Part shown: in pieces, positions 27,187 to 37,100 of the stretch
Position numbering within the stretch: position 1 is the stretch's first letter
Layout of the letters: each line of letters opens with the position of its first letter
Source: Clostridium ragsdalei P11
GTDB lineage: Bacteria; Bacillota; Clostridia; Clostridiales; Clostridiaceae
NCBI RefSeq assembly: GCF_001675165.1
Contig: NZ_LROS01000016.1
Location: 1 to 64,000 of the forward strand
DNA length: 64,000 nt
Reading direction: 5' to 3'
Made by a program: the position numbers and the translations under genes
The notes under the pieces: model-generated
Seen by the model: the letters and a program-made list of their open reading frames with translations, nothing else
Databases searched by the model: none
Told to the model about the DNA's origin: nothing

Positions 27187-28791
27187 TTATGTGTGTCTTA
27201 TAACTCTACCATAATTTCCTTTACATACAACTCCATTTTTTACAGCAAGTTTTCCGTTTAACAACACATATTTTACACCAACAGGTGGTTTAGTTGGATT
27301 CTTGTAATCTTCATAACCTATGATTTTGTCAAAATCAAATATAGTGATGTCTGCTATATTGTTAGGAACTAATTTACCTATATTTTTTAAACCCAGAGTA
27401 ACTGCGGGAAATAGCGTTGATTTGTATATGGCATTTTCAAGGCTAATAGCCTTTTTTTGTCGTACAAATTTACCTATAAAAAGAGGATAATTACCATAGA
27501 AACGTGGATGTGGAACACCTGCAGGTATACTATCTGAACATATCATCTGTAGGGGATGGTGTATGAGTTTTATAGTGTCTTCTTCTGAAAATATATTTAA
27601 GGTAACTATTCCAATTCCTGCATTTTCTTCAATAAGTAGTTTAGATATAAAGTCTACTGGATGTATTCCCAAGTCCTTTGAAATATCTCCAACGGTTTTT
27701 CCAATGTACTTTAGATTTTTATCTTTTTTAAGTGAAGTGATGAGGATCCCATTCCAACCAGCTATTGCACTGTAATTATCCCATGCAGGGTAATGGATTT
27801 TTGTATTAGAAAGTTCATTTTTAACTCTATTTAATACTTGAACATCCTTTAGCTTTTCTAATAAGGTACCTTCTCCTTCTTTTGTAAGCCAGGGGGGTAA
27901 AAGTTGAGTCATTAAGGTACTGCCGGAGAGGTAGGGATGCTCATCAAAAGTGATGTCTATGCCATCGTCAATTGCTTTTTCTATGATTTCAATAAGTGAG
28001 TCAGCATTCAAACCTAATTCACTTGAATTATAAGATCTCATATGGGAAATTTGAAGCTTTACCTTAGATTCTCTGGCAATTGATATAATTTCTTCTAAAG
28101 CATTATTTATAGTGTTATCGTGATTTCTAACATGAACCATAACAATTCCATTATAACTTTTTACAACCTTACACATAGCAATTAATTCATCTCTACAGCT
28201 AAAAATACCTGGCATATATTGAAGACCTAGAGACATTCCAAAAGCACCTTTTCTCATAGCATCATCTACTAATCTGCACATGTGGTTAATTTCATATTGT
28301 GTAGGTATTCTAGGGTTAAATCCCATTACATTTGTCCTGACAGCACCCTGAGAAATTAATGAAGCATAATTGTTTTTTAATCCCATTGAATTAATTTTAG
28401 TCATATATTCATTCAGGTCAGAAAAGTGCCATTTTAGATCAGCACCTCCAACTATTCCAACAACATAATTTTTCCATGTGTTATTCTGACTTTCTATATA
28501 AGGGAAAATTCCCAGGCCACATTGACCCACGAGTTCAGTAGTGACCCCTTGAATTAATTTTGAATTTCTAAGGCTTTCACAAGTAAAAGGCACTAGATCA
28601 TTATGGCTGTGTACATCAATAAACCCTGGAGAAACTATTAATCCAGAGGCATCAATAACTTCATTTGCTTCACTTGGTATATTTTTCTCTATACTTATTA
28701 TTTTGCCATCCTTAATTCCCATATCTGCATTATAGGGAGTAGTATTTGTACCATCTACAATTAAACCATTTTTTATTAAAATGTCTAACAT
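27187..28791 (-). CDS. D-aminoacylase/N-acyl-D-amino-acid deacylase-like amidohydrolase
   Basis: A 534-residue metal-dependent hydrolase of the amidohydrolase superfamily. It shows SPGFIDVHSHNDL near residue 57, the family motif TTELVGQCGLG near residue 90, HVRNH, QISHMRS, FDEHPY and CSDSIPAG. The D-aminoacylase family cleaves acyl or carbamoyl groups from the nitrogen of small acids. Next to ygeX and the purine genes it might remove an acyl or ureido group from a purine breakdown product, but the substrate is not shown by the sequence. It is transcribed leftward, separately from ygeX, with two repeat elements between them. Confidence 0.8.
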   Translation of the reverse strand: MLDILIKNGLIVDGTNTTPYNADMGIKDGKIISIEKNIPSEANEVIDASGLIVSPGFIDVHSHNDLVPFTCESLRNSKLIQGVTTELVGQCGLGIFPYIESQNNTWKNYVVGIVGGADLKWHFSDLNEYMTKINSMGLKNNYASLISQGAVRTNVMGFNPRIPTQYEINHMCRLVDDAMRKGAFGMSLGLQYMPGIFSCRDELIAMCKVVKSYNGIVMVHVRNHDNTINNALEEIISIARESKVKLQISHMRSYNSSELGLNADSLIEIIEKAIDDGIDITFDEHPYLSGSTLMTQLLPPWLTKEGEGTLLEKLKDVQVLNRVKNELSNTKIHYPAWDNYSAIAGWNGILITSLKKDKNLKYIGKTVGDISKDLGIHPVDFISKLLIEENAGIGIVTLNIFSEEDTIKLIHHPLQMICSDSIPAGVPHPRFYGNYPLFIGKFVRQKKAISLENAIYKSTLFPAVTLGLKNIGKLVPNNIADITIFDFDKIIGYEDYKNPTKPPVGVKYVLLNGKLAVKNGVVCKGNYGRVIRHT

Positions 28792-28827
28792 TTAAATTAC
28801 CTCTTTTTCAAAATTTCAATTAGAATG

Positions 28828-29130
28828 AACTCAACTTTTGCAGCTTAAAAACTTTGCGAAGCAATAGTTTTAATTAATAGTTAAGAATGAAGAATTAATA
28901 GTTAATGTGGATTTTTTTCCATTACACTACAAAAAATTTTTGATTAAGCTTTTTATCACTTGTTTTGCTAAAGCGAAACACTGCTGATTTATATAAACTT
29001 AAAGATTTTTTGCGACAGCTAAAAATCATCCTTTATTTTTAAATTTTCATTATTAATTCTTAACTTGCGAAGTTTTGCTTCGTAATTCTTTTATATTAAG
29101 TCAAAACTCTATATGTGCGAAAGTTGAGTA
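28828..29130. repeat. Inverted-repeat element, family 1, copy C (303 bp)
   Basis: Ends AACTCAACTTTTGCA (28828-28842) and TGCGAAAGTTGAGTA (29116-29130) are complementary at 13 of 15 positions. The inner arms (AGTTAAGAATGAAGAATTAA and TTATTAATTCTTAACTTGCG) pair. The core TTACACTACAAAAAAT...AGCTAAAAATCATCC is shared with the copies at 32109 and 40708. It sits 10 bp from a family 2 element, making a composite of two unrelated repeats. Confidence 0.8.
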
Positions 29131-29140
29131 ATCACTATAT

Positions 29141-29366
29141 AAAAATAAACTTACACGTAGAAATGATTTTACAATAAACAAGCACATTTAAACATTTTGT
29201 ATATAAGTCTTAGTGGAAAATTTATATACAAAACTTAGGACTTTTGAATTGTTTAAGGTACGAGTTTCCAAAAGTCCTTAGATTTGTATAAATTTTCTGC
29301 TTAGACTTATCAAAATGTTTAACCGGGCTTGTGGTTGTAAAAACATGCGGAGTATAAGTTTATTTT
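29141..29366 (-). repeat. Inverted-repeat element, family 2, long copy in reverse (226 bp)
   Basis: Ends AAAATAAACTTA (29142-29153) and TAAGTTTATTTT (29355-29366) are perfectly complementary. Read on the minus strand, it aligns along its whole length with the copy at 26073-26297, including the AACAATTCAAAA and TAAGCAGAAAATT parts. It lies 14 bp after the ygeX stop codon and could serve as its terminator. Confidence 0.8.
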
Positions 29367-29379
29367 CTATTTAGGGTAT

Positions 29380-30567
29380 TTATATTAAACTTTGATAGTC
29401 ACCATCCCAAGTAATGTTTCTATATACTTTCGGATCAGTATTTCCTTCTGTACTAATGAGTAAAACGTTAGAATTTTTATCAAGTTTCAATGTTTCACGT
29501 AAGTCCTTATATTTATCCTTTGAAGAAATGGATAAGAGTCCTGCTGTTACAGCTCCTGATTCTCCTGATATTATTCTATTATCACCTTTAAGAGGATTTC
29601 CTAAGACACGCATTCCTCTTGCTGTTACCCAATCAGGGACTGATACAAATACATCAGCACAGTATTTCAAGATATCCCAGCCCATAGGGTTAGGTTCACC
29701 GCAGGCAAGTCCAGCCATTATCGTATTCATTTCTCCTGTGACGGCCTCAATTTTACCTGCTTTGCAGGATCTATAAAAACAATCAGCTTTTTCAGGTTCT
29801 ACGATAATAATTTTTGGTGGATTTTTTTCAAATGTAGAAACAAATACACTTGCTATAACAGAAGCAAAGGCTCCTACACCTGCTTGTAAAAATACATGAG
29901 TTGGAACAGTTCCATGTAACTGTTCAATAGCTTCTTGTGCTAAAGTAGAATATCCTTTCATGATCCATTTAGGAATTTCAGTATATCCTTCCCAAGCTGT
30001 ATCTTGAATGACTTCCCATCCATTTTTAGAAGCTTGCTTAGCTGTAAAACGTACTGCATCATCATAATTCCAATCAGTTATACTGACATCTGCACCAAAT
30101 TCAGCTATGTTATTTAATCTGTTTTGAGTGCTTCCTTTAGGCATGTACACAATACACTTGTATCCCAGTTGTTTTGCCATCCAAGCGACCCCACGTCCAT
30201 GATTGCCATCTGTAGTGGCAACAAAAGTAAGGTCCCCTAAATCACTTTTTACTTTCTCAGATTTTAGTAATGAAAATGGAAGTTCTGATATATCCTTGTC
30301 TAATTTTTGTGCAAGATGTTTTCCGATGGCATAAGAAGCTCCCAGCACTTTAAATGAATTTAATCCAAAACGAAAAGATTCATCTTTTACAAAAATATTA
30401 GATAGTCCTAAAAAGTTTGCCAATCCATCCAACTTAACAAGAGGAGTTTTTTTATATTGTTCAAAACTTTCATGGAAAGTCTTAACTTCACATAAATTTT
30501 TTTTACTTAATAAAGGTGTATGTGCTTTAACATCTTTTTTATTATTAACAATCCATTTCAACAACAA
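29380..30567 (-). CDS. ygeX: Diaminopropionate ammonia-lyase (YgeX)
   Basis: A pyridoxal-phosphate enzyme that splits 2,3-diaminopropionate into pyruvate and two ammonia. The 395 residues show the fold-type II lysine in RFGLNSFKVLGASYA near residue 70, TTDGNHGRGVAW, the QAGVGAFASV phosphate loop, AGLACGEPNP and ESGAVTAGLL. The gene is part of the conserved anaerobic purine cluster with ygeW, ygfK, ssnA and ygeY and would supply its pyruvate-forming last step. Translation starts at one of three adjacent TTG codons behind GGAGG; the longest form is given. Its own regulated promoter lies at 30620-30670. Confidence 0.93.
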   Translation of the reverse strand: MLLKWIVNNKKDVKAHTPLLSKKNLCEVKTFHESFEQYKKTPLVKLDGLANFLGLSNIFVKDESFRFGLNSFKVLGASYAIGKHLAQKLDKDISELPFSLLKSEKVKSDLGDLTFVATTDGNHGRGVAWMAKQLGYKCIVYMPKGSTQNRLNNIAEFGADVSITDWNYDDAVRFTAKQASKNGWEVIQDTAWEGYTEIPKWIMKGYSTLAQEAIEQLHGTVPTHVFLQAGVGAFASVIASVFVSTFEKNPPKIIIVEPEKADCFYRSCKAGKIEAVTGEMNTIMAGLACGEPNPMGWDILKYCADVFVSVPDWVTARGMRVLGNPLKGDNRIISGESGAVTAGLLSISSKDKYKDLRETLKLDKNSNVLLISTEGNTDPKVYRNITWDGDYQSLI

Positions 30568-30619
30568 GTCGCCTCCAAATTATAAATTTTTAATAATAAA
30601 TTAATTTCAAATAAATATT

Positions 30620-30670
30620 ACTAACTAGTTAATCCACTTTTATTATAATTCTGAATTATATTCATGTCAA
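30620..30670 (-). promoter_or_regulatory. Promoter plus palindromic operator of ygeX
   Basis: Read on the minus strand: TTGACA (30670-30665), 17-bp spacer, TATAAT (30647-30642), 8 bp, then ATTAACTAGTTAGT (30633-30620), one base off the perfect palindrome. The stretch from the spacer to the operator is nearly identical to that before guaD, so one promoter probably derives from the other. Confidence 0.85.
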
Positions 30671-30684
30671 TATATTGACATGAA
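30661..30684. promoter_or_regulatory. Perfect 24-bp palindrome over the -35 box of ygeX
   Basis: The half-site TTCATGTCAATA is followed at once by its exact complement TATTGACATGAA. The palindrome includes the -35 hexamer of ygeX and is not present at the other three promoters of the set. It may be a second operator for ygeX. Confidence 0.45.
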
Positions 30685-30724
30685 TGGTTTTAAATAGTAT
30701 ATTGTGTGCTTTTAACAAGCACTA

Positions 30725-32080
30725 CTAATATTTTTGTGGAGTATTTTCAGAGGAGGCTTCAATATTAGTAACGTTTTTTTCACCGTGATTTAAAAATGCA
30801 TTGAGAATTATTGCAACTACAGACGCAGAAACTATACCACTACTGAAGATTGATTTGAAAAATTGAGGAGTATGATCAAGTATAGTAGGAACAATAGTAA
30901 CTCCAAGGCCTATGCCAATAGAGCAGGCAACAACTAGCATATTTGAATTCTTGTCAAAGTCTACACTTGAGAGCATTTGTATACCAGCTACGGCTACCAT
31001 TGCAAACATTATGGTTGTAGCTCCACCTATAACAGGTTGGGGAATGATTGTAGCTAAAGCTGCAAATTTAGGGATCAATCCAAGACATATGAGAATAAAA
31101 CCGGAAACGATTACGACAAAACGACTTTTTACTTTACTTAAAGCTAGGAGTCCTAAATTTTGATTGAATGTTGTGTAAGGGAAAGAATTGAAGATACCAC
31201 CTAGGATTGTTGCAAGTCCTTCAGCTCTAAGCCCTCGCACAATGTCATTTTCTGTAATTTTTCTTTCGCATATTCTACCTATACCAAGATATGTGCCTGT
31301 TGATTCGATCATTACTGTAAGCATGACAAAGGTCATCATAATAATAGAGGCAAGATTAAATTTTGGTATACCAAAATTTAATGGACGAACAAAGCTTATC
31401 CATTTTGCACTCGCAACTACTGAAAAATCTACTTTCCCCATAAATGCAGCCACTATTGTGCCTAAAATAATGCCATTTAAAACAGAAATTGCTTGAAAAA
31501 ATCCTTTAAAGAATTTATTGGAGAATATAACAACTAGCATTACAAATGCGCCGAGTAAAAGATTGGAGATGCTTCCAAAATCTTTAGCTCCTGAACCACC
31601 ACCAATGCTACTAATGCCCACGTTAATTAGAGAGAGACCTATCATAGTAACGACTGTACCTGTTACAACTGTTGGAAAAAATCTTAACACTTTTCCGTAT
31701 ATTGGTGCAATTAATACCACAACAAGTGCTGCTACTATTATGGAACCATAGGCTGTCGGCATCCCATAACTTTTGCCGATAATAATAAGTGGACCAACAG
31801 CGGCGAAAGTACAGCCTAAAATTGCAGGTAGCTTAATGCCTACATAAGGCCCTATACCAATTGCTTGAATTAAAGTTGCAATACCACAAGTAAATAAATC
31901 TGCAGCTACTAAAAGTTCTAATTGTCTAGGTGTCAAACCTACAGAAGCACCAATAAGTAAAGGTACGGCTACAGCACCTGCATACATTGCAAGTACGTGC
32001 TGAAGTCCTAAAGTAAAAAGTTTTGGAAGAGGAAGCATTTCGTTTACTTTGTCTACATTTTTTACAGATTGTTCTGACAT
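30725..32080 (-). CDS. Uracil/xanthine/urate permease (NCS2 family)
   Basis: A 451-residue membrane transporter of the nucleobase-cation symporter-2 family, distinct from the AzgA-type permease at 14868. The first membrane segment has the family QH motif (LGLQHVLAMYAGAVAVPLL); TLIQAIGIG, FMGKVDFS and ESTGTYLGIG follow. Members import xanthine, uric acid or uracil with protons. Shared regulation with ygeX and ygeW argues for xanthine or urate. ATG follows AGGGGGT. The transcript probably starts about 530 bp upstream, because a repeat element lies between promoter and gene. Confidence 0.9.
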   Translation of the reverse strand: MSEQSVKNVDKVNEMLPLPKLFTLGLQHVLAMYAGAVAVPLLIGASVGLTPRQLELLVAADLFTCGIATLIQAIGIGPYVGIKLPAILGCTFAAVGPLIIIGKSYGMPTAYGSIIVAALVVVLIAPIYGKVLRFFPTVVTGTVVTMIGLSLINVGISSIGGGSGAKDFGSISNLLLGAFVMLVVIFSNKFFKGFFQAISVLNGIILGTIVAAFMGKVDFSVVASAKWISFVRPLNFGIPKFNLASIIMMTFVMLTVMIESTGTYLGIGRICERKITENDIVRGLRAEGLATILGGIFNSFPYTTFNQNLGLLALSKVKSRFVVIVSGFILICLGLIPKFAALATIIPQPVIGGATTIMFAMVAVAGIQMLSSVDFDKNSNMLVVACSIGIGLGVTIVPTILDHTPQFFKSIFSSGIVSASVVAIILNAFLNHGEKNVTNIEASSENTPQKY

Positions 32081-32108
32081 TTGTAAAACCCCCTATTAAA
32101 TTTATTTA

Positions 32109-32414
32109 ATATTTCAACTTTTGCACATATGAAAGTTTGACTTGATATAAAAAATTACGACGTAATTTTTTTAGTTAATAGTTAAGAATTAAAAATTAAT
32201 AGTTAATGTGGATTTTTTTCCGTTACACTACAAAAAATCTTTGATTAAATTTTTGATAGCTCATTTTGCTAAAGCGAAACATGGCTGGTTCATATAAATT
32301 TAAAGATTTTTTGCAACAGCTAAAAATCATCCTTCACTATTAATTTTTCATTATTAATTCTTAACTTACAAAGCTTTGCTTTGCAAGTTTTTTAAACTGC
32401 AAAAGTTGAATTAA
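32109..32414. repeat. Inverted-repeat element, family 1, copy D (306 bp), in the permease leader
   Basis: TTCAACTTTTGC (32113-32124) and GCAAAAGTTGAA (32399-32410) are perfect inverted ends. The core matches copy C in the same direction, but the outer arms are exchanged: the CACATATGAAAGTTTGACTT arm is on the left here and on the right in copy C. It separates the permease gene from its likely promoter at 32598-32648. The 180 bases between element and promoter hold no gene. Confidence 0.8.
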
Positions 32415-32597
32415 TGACTATCTACTCTAATACTCTACCTTATACTGTGAAAGAAATTAATAAAAATGATGAATTTTGATTTTTTGTTTTCTAGATGAGT
32501 AAAGAGCTGAAATTGATATCTAAGATTCCTGTGCCTGACAAGTAATAGGTAAACACATTATAGCAAAGCATTGTAGTGTATTGTAAATATAAGATGG

Positions 32598-32648
32598 ATT
32601 TACCAGTTAGTATAATTTATTCTAATAATATTAATGGTATTTTGTCAA
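32598..32648 (-). promoter_or_regulatory. Candidate promoter with degenerate operator for the NCS2 permease
   Basis: Read on the minus strand: TTGACA (32648-32643), 18-bp spacer, TAGAAT (32624-32619), 7 bp, then ACTAACTGGTAAAT (32611-32598). The box agrees with ACTAACTAGTTAGT at 11 of 14 positions and holds the same place after the -10 box as at the other three promoters. Confidence 0.65.
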
Positions 32649-32734
32649 CATTACAATTAAGAAGAAATTGTACAATATAGAAACTGTAAGTAATATTAGA
32701 CATTATTTTACTTTAAAAGAAAAATATTTTAATG

Positions 32735-32785
32735 TTGACAAAGATATTTTATTATTATAAAATCAAATTATACTAACTAGTTAGT
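32735..32785 (+). promoter_or_regulatory. Promoter plus palindromic operator of the ygeW operon
   Basis: TTGACA 32735-32740, 17-bp spacer, TAAAAT 32758-32763, 8 bp, then the perfect palindrome ACTAACTAGTTAGT 32772-32785. The geometry is identical to that at guaD and ygeX. The leader to ygeW is about 100 nt. Confidence 0.85.
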
Positions 32786-32880
32786 CCAATTTTAAAATAT
32801 ACCATATCTAAGACAAAATATATTGATATTAAAATGTTAAAATATACTAATTCAATCATTGCAATTAGGAGGCATATCTT

Positions 32881-34077
32881 ATGGAAAAATTAAAAGAACT
32901 TATTCAAAATTTAAAGAAACTAGATTATAAAAATATGTATAGTAATGATTTCTTTTTAACCTGGGAAAAAACAGACGAAGAGCTTAAGGCAGTTTTTACA
33001 GTAGCTGATATTTTACGTCAGATGAGGGAAAATAATATATCACCGCGTATATTTGATAGTGGACTAGCAATTTCATTATTCCGTGATAATTCTACAAGAA
33101 CAAGATTTAGTTTTGCAAGTGCATGTAATTTACTTGGACTGGAGGTTCAAGATCTTGATGAAGGAAAGTCACAGATTGCTCACGGAGAAACTGTTCGTGA
33201 AACAGCAAATATGATTTCTTTTATGGCAGATGTTATAGGTATTAGGGATGATATGTTTATAGGCAAAGGAAACAAGTATATGCATAAAGTATCAGAATCA
33301 GTTCAAGAGGGATATAAAGCTGGAATCCTTGGACAGCGTCCTACCCTTGTAAGCCTTCAGTGTGATATAGACCATCCAACTCAATGTATGGCTGATTTAC
33401 TTCATTTAATTCATTATTTTGGTGGAGCTCAAAATCTTAAAGGCAAAAAACTAGCTATGACCTGGGCCTATTCTCCTTCCTATGGTAAACCATTATCCGT
33501 ACCTCAAGGAATTATTGGTTTAATGACGAGAATGGGTATGGAAGTTACACTTGCACATCCTGAAGGATACGACGTATTGCCGGAAGTAGAGAATGTTGCA
33601 AGAAAAAATGCTGAGATAAGTGGAGGTAAATTTATTAAAACTAATTCCATGAAAGAAGCTTTTGAGAATGCAGATATAGTTTATCCAAAGAGTTGGGCTC
33701 CATTTGCAGCCATGGAAAAGCGTACTAACTTATATGGAGAAGGTAAATTTGAGGAAATAGAGGTACTTGAAAAAGAACTGTTAAATCAAAATGCAAATTA
33801 TAAGGACTGGGAATGCACAGAAGAAATGATGAAGCTCACTAAAGATTCTAAAGCATTATATATGCATTGTTTACCTGCAGATATTACGGGAGTAAGTTGC
33901 AAGCAGGGTGAAGTAGCTGCTTCGGTATTTGATCGTTATCGTGAAGAACTTTATAAACAGGCAGGATATAAACCTTACATTGTTGCTTCAATGATTTTCT
34001 TAAGTAAGGTGAAAGATCCTGTAAAAACACTTACAGAGATTATTGATTCAAAGCCACCGAGATTTTTAGCAAAATAA
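32881..34077 (+). CDS. ygeW: Carbamoyltransferase YgeW
   Basis: A 398-residue member of the aspartate/ornithine carbamoyltransferase fold, in the knotted YgeW group. Carbamoyl-phosphate binding residues are in FRDNSTRTRFSF near residue 67, DHPTQCMADLL near 162 and HCLPADITG near 320. The family does not use ornithine or aspartate. In the purine cluster it is expected to run in the breakdown direction, phosphorolysing a ureido intermediate to carbamoyl phosphate and an amine. The carbamate kinase four genes on would then make ATP. First gene of the operon, behind AGGAGGC. Confidence 0.92.
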   Translation: MEKLKELIQNLKKLDYKNMYSNDFFLTWEKTDEELKAVFTVADILRQMRENNISPRIFDSGLAISLFRDNSTRTRFSFASACNLLGLEVQDLDEGKSQIAHGETVRETANMISFMADVIGIRDDMFIGKGNKYMHKVSESVQEGYKAGILGQRPTLVSLQCDIDHPTQCMADLLHLIHYFGGAQNLKGKKLAMTWAYSPSYGKPLSVPQGIIGLMTRMGMEVTLAHPEGYDVLPEVENVARKNAEISGGKFIKTNSMKEAFENADIVYPKSWAPFAAMEKRTNLYGEGKFEEIEVLEKELLNQNANYKDWECTEEMMKLTKDSKALYMHCLPADITGVSCKQGEVAASVFDRYREELYKQAGYKPYIVASMIFLSKVKDPVKTLTEIIDSKPPRFLAK

Positions 34078-34108
34078 AATGTAAAAGTATATCTTAGGGG
34101 GAATATAA

Positions 34109-37100
34109 ATGAGTGATAGAATGCGCCCTATTTCTTTTGAAAAAATGATTATTTGGGTTATAAAAGAATTAAAAGAAAAGGGATCTATTTTTGGAATTCA
34201 TAAAGATAAATTTTATAAAAATAAAAGTGGAAAATCAATTGAAGTGTTTGGTGAAAAGCTATCTTCACCCCTTGGACCTGCTGCTGGGCCAAACACTCAA
34301 TTAACTCAGAACATTGTCTCTGCCTATTTAACTGGAAGCCGATTTATTGAATTAAAAACAGTACAAGTTATTGATGGAGAAGATATAACAGTAGCTAAAC
34401 CTTGTATTTGTGCACAAGATGAATGCTACAATGTGGAATGGTCTACAGAACTAAAAGTATCTGATGCTTTCTGTGAGTATATAAAAGCTTGGTTCTTGCT
34501 TCATATTTTAATGAAGGAACTTGATCTAAGTAAGCAAAGAGATTTCATGTTTAACATGAGTGTAGGCTATGATTTAGATGGTATTAAATCTCCTAAAATG
34601 GATAACTATATTGAAGGTATGAGAAATGCCTCTAATACAAAAGTATGGAATGAATGTAAAAAAGTAATTATTTCTCATATGAATTTGTTCTCCAATTTTA
34701 ATGAAAAAGATTTAGAAGAAATATCCCCAATTGTCTGTTCATCTATTACAGTATCTACACTGCATGGATGCCCTCCAGAGGAAATAGAAAAAATATCAAA
34801 TTACTTACTGAAAGAAAAAAAGTTAAATGTTTTTATAAAGATGAATCCAACTCTTTTAGGAGAAAAATTTGTTAGAAATACGCTTAACACAATGGAATAT
34901 GGTTATATAACCTTAAATGGAGATCATTTTAAAAATGACTTACAGTATGGGGATGCTGTGGCAATGCTCCAGCGTTTGAAAGATACTGCAAAGACGTTGA
35001 ATTTAGAAATAGGAGTGAAACTCACTAATACCTTACCAGTTAAAATTGAAAACAAGGAATTGCCTGGAGAAGAAATGTATATGTCAGGACGTTCTCTTTT
35101 CCCTCTTACAATTGCCTTAGCAGGTAAATTAGCAAAAGAATTTCAAGGGGATTTACAGGTATCCTATTCAGGAGGAGCAGATTTCTTTAATGTGGATAAA
35201 ATTTTAACTACAGGAATTCAGCCGGTGACATTTGCAACCACTATTTTAAAGCCAGGTGGATATGAGAGAATAACTCAAATGGCTCAGAAGGTAGAGAGAA
35301 AGCTTAAAGGTAAATTCTCAGGAATAGATACAGATATGTTATCAAAATTGGCAGAAGAAGCTTTAAAAGATGATCATCATCTTAAAAACTCAAGAACTGT
35401 AGGAAGTAGAAAACTTTCTGTAGAACTTCCTACTTATGATTGCATGACAGCACCTTGCAGCATAGGATGTCCTATAAATCAGCAAATTCCTGAATATGTG
35501 GCCTTAGTAGGTAAAAAGAAATATGATGAAGCCTTTTCTATAATTGCTAAGGATAATGCATCACCAGCAATTACAGCAACTATTTGCAATCACAATTGCC
35601 AGTTTAAGTGTACTAGATTGGACTACGATTCATCTGTCTTAATTAGAGACATGAAAAAAATTGCTGTCTTAAATGCTGAGAAAAAGTATATTGAAAATAT
35701 CAAACCTCAAGATATAAGAAGTAATAAAAAAGTAGCAGTTATAGGTGCAGGTCCTGCAGGACTTTCAACAGCTCTTTTCTTGAGAAGAAATGGTATAGAT
35801 GTAACTGTAATGGATAAAAAAGAAAAACCTTATGGTGTAGTAAGGTATGTTATCCCGGATTTTAGAATTCCATCTGAGATGATTGACCAGGATTTTGAGC
35901 TTGTAAAGAAACAAGGAGTGAAATTTAAATTTGGAATTAATGAGAATTTTAATATAGATGAATTGAAGGAAAAATATGATTATATTATCTTAGCAATAGG
36001 TGCCTGGAAGCCAGGAAAATTATCTTTAAAAGAAGGTAAGGAAAAAGCAGTGAATGCCATTGCGTTTCTTGAAAGATATAAAGCAGAAAAAGAAAACATT
36101 GATTTAGGAAAGCATGTTTGTATTATTGGAGGCGGAAATGTAGCAATGGATGCAGCAAGGGCAGCTAAGAGAATAGCTAGAGTAGAGACTGTTTCAATTG
36201 TATATAGAAGAACCAAGGAATATATGCCTGCGGATTCTGAAGAATTAAAGTTAGCTATTTGTGATGGCATTGTATTTAAAGAACTTCTTGCACCGATAGC
36301 TATTAAAGATAATAAATTGCTTTGTGAAGAGATGATATTAGGAGAAAAAGATACTTCAGGTAGAAGAAGTCCTGTTTCAACTGGCAAAGAGGTTGTGCTA
36401 GATGCAGATACGGTTATTGCTGCCGTAGGAGAAAAAGTGGATAGTGATTTGTTAAAAATAAATGGAATAGAATTAAATTCTAAGGATTTCCCAAAACTGA
36501 ATGAAGCTTGTGAAACTAATATTTCTAATATATATATTCCAGGTGATGCTAAATGTGGACCGGCTACTATTGTTAAGGCAATAGCAGATGGAAAAACAGT
36601 TGCCAAAAATATATTGTCAAAAGAAGGATTGAATAATGATTTTGAGAAAAAAGTTATCCCTATAGATGAAAAACAAATATATAGCAGGAAGGGTGTATTA
36701 AGAGATTCCACAAATTACGAAGAAGAACCTGAAAGATGTCTTTCCTGCAGTAACATTTGCGAATTGTGCGTTGATGTTTGTCCAAATAGAGCAAATGTAG
36801 CTATTAATGTAGGAGGATTTGCTTCTTCTCATCAGATTATACATTTGGATGGTATGTGCAACGAATGTGGAAATTGTGGAGTTTTCTGTCCATATGAGGG
36901 AAACCCATATAAAGATAAAGTGACAGTCTTTTGGAATGAAAATGATTTTGAAAATAGTAAGAATAAGGGATTTTGTGTTATTGATATTAAAAAAGGCATT
37001 TGTAAAGTTAGAGAGGAAGGTGGCAAAGTTGCCAGGTACACTATTGGTGAGGATAATATTATCTCAAAAGAAATGGAATGTATAATTAAAAGTTGCATAG

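Noticed and set aside
35980-36711. Open frame of 243 codons opposite ygfK
   Set aside because: It is fully antisense to well-conserved ygfK coding sequence, has no ribosome binding site and its composition is that of a reversed AT-rich gene.
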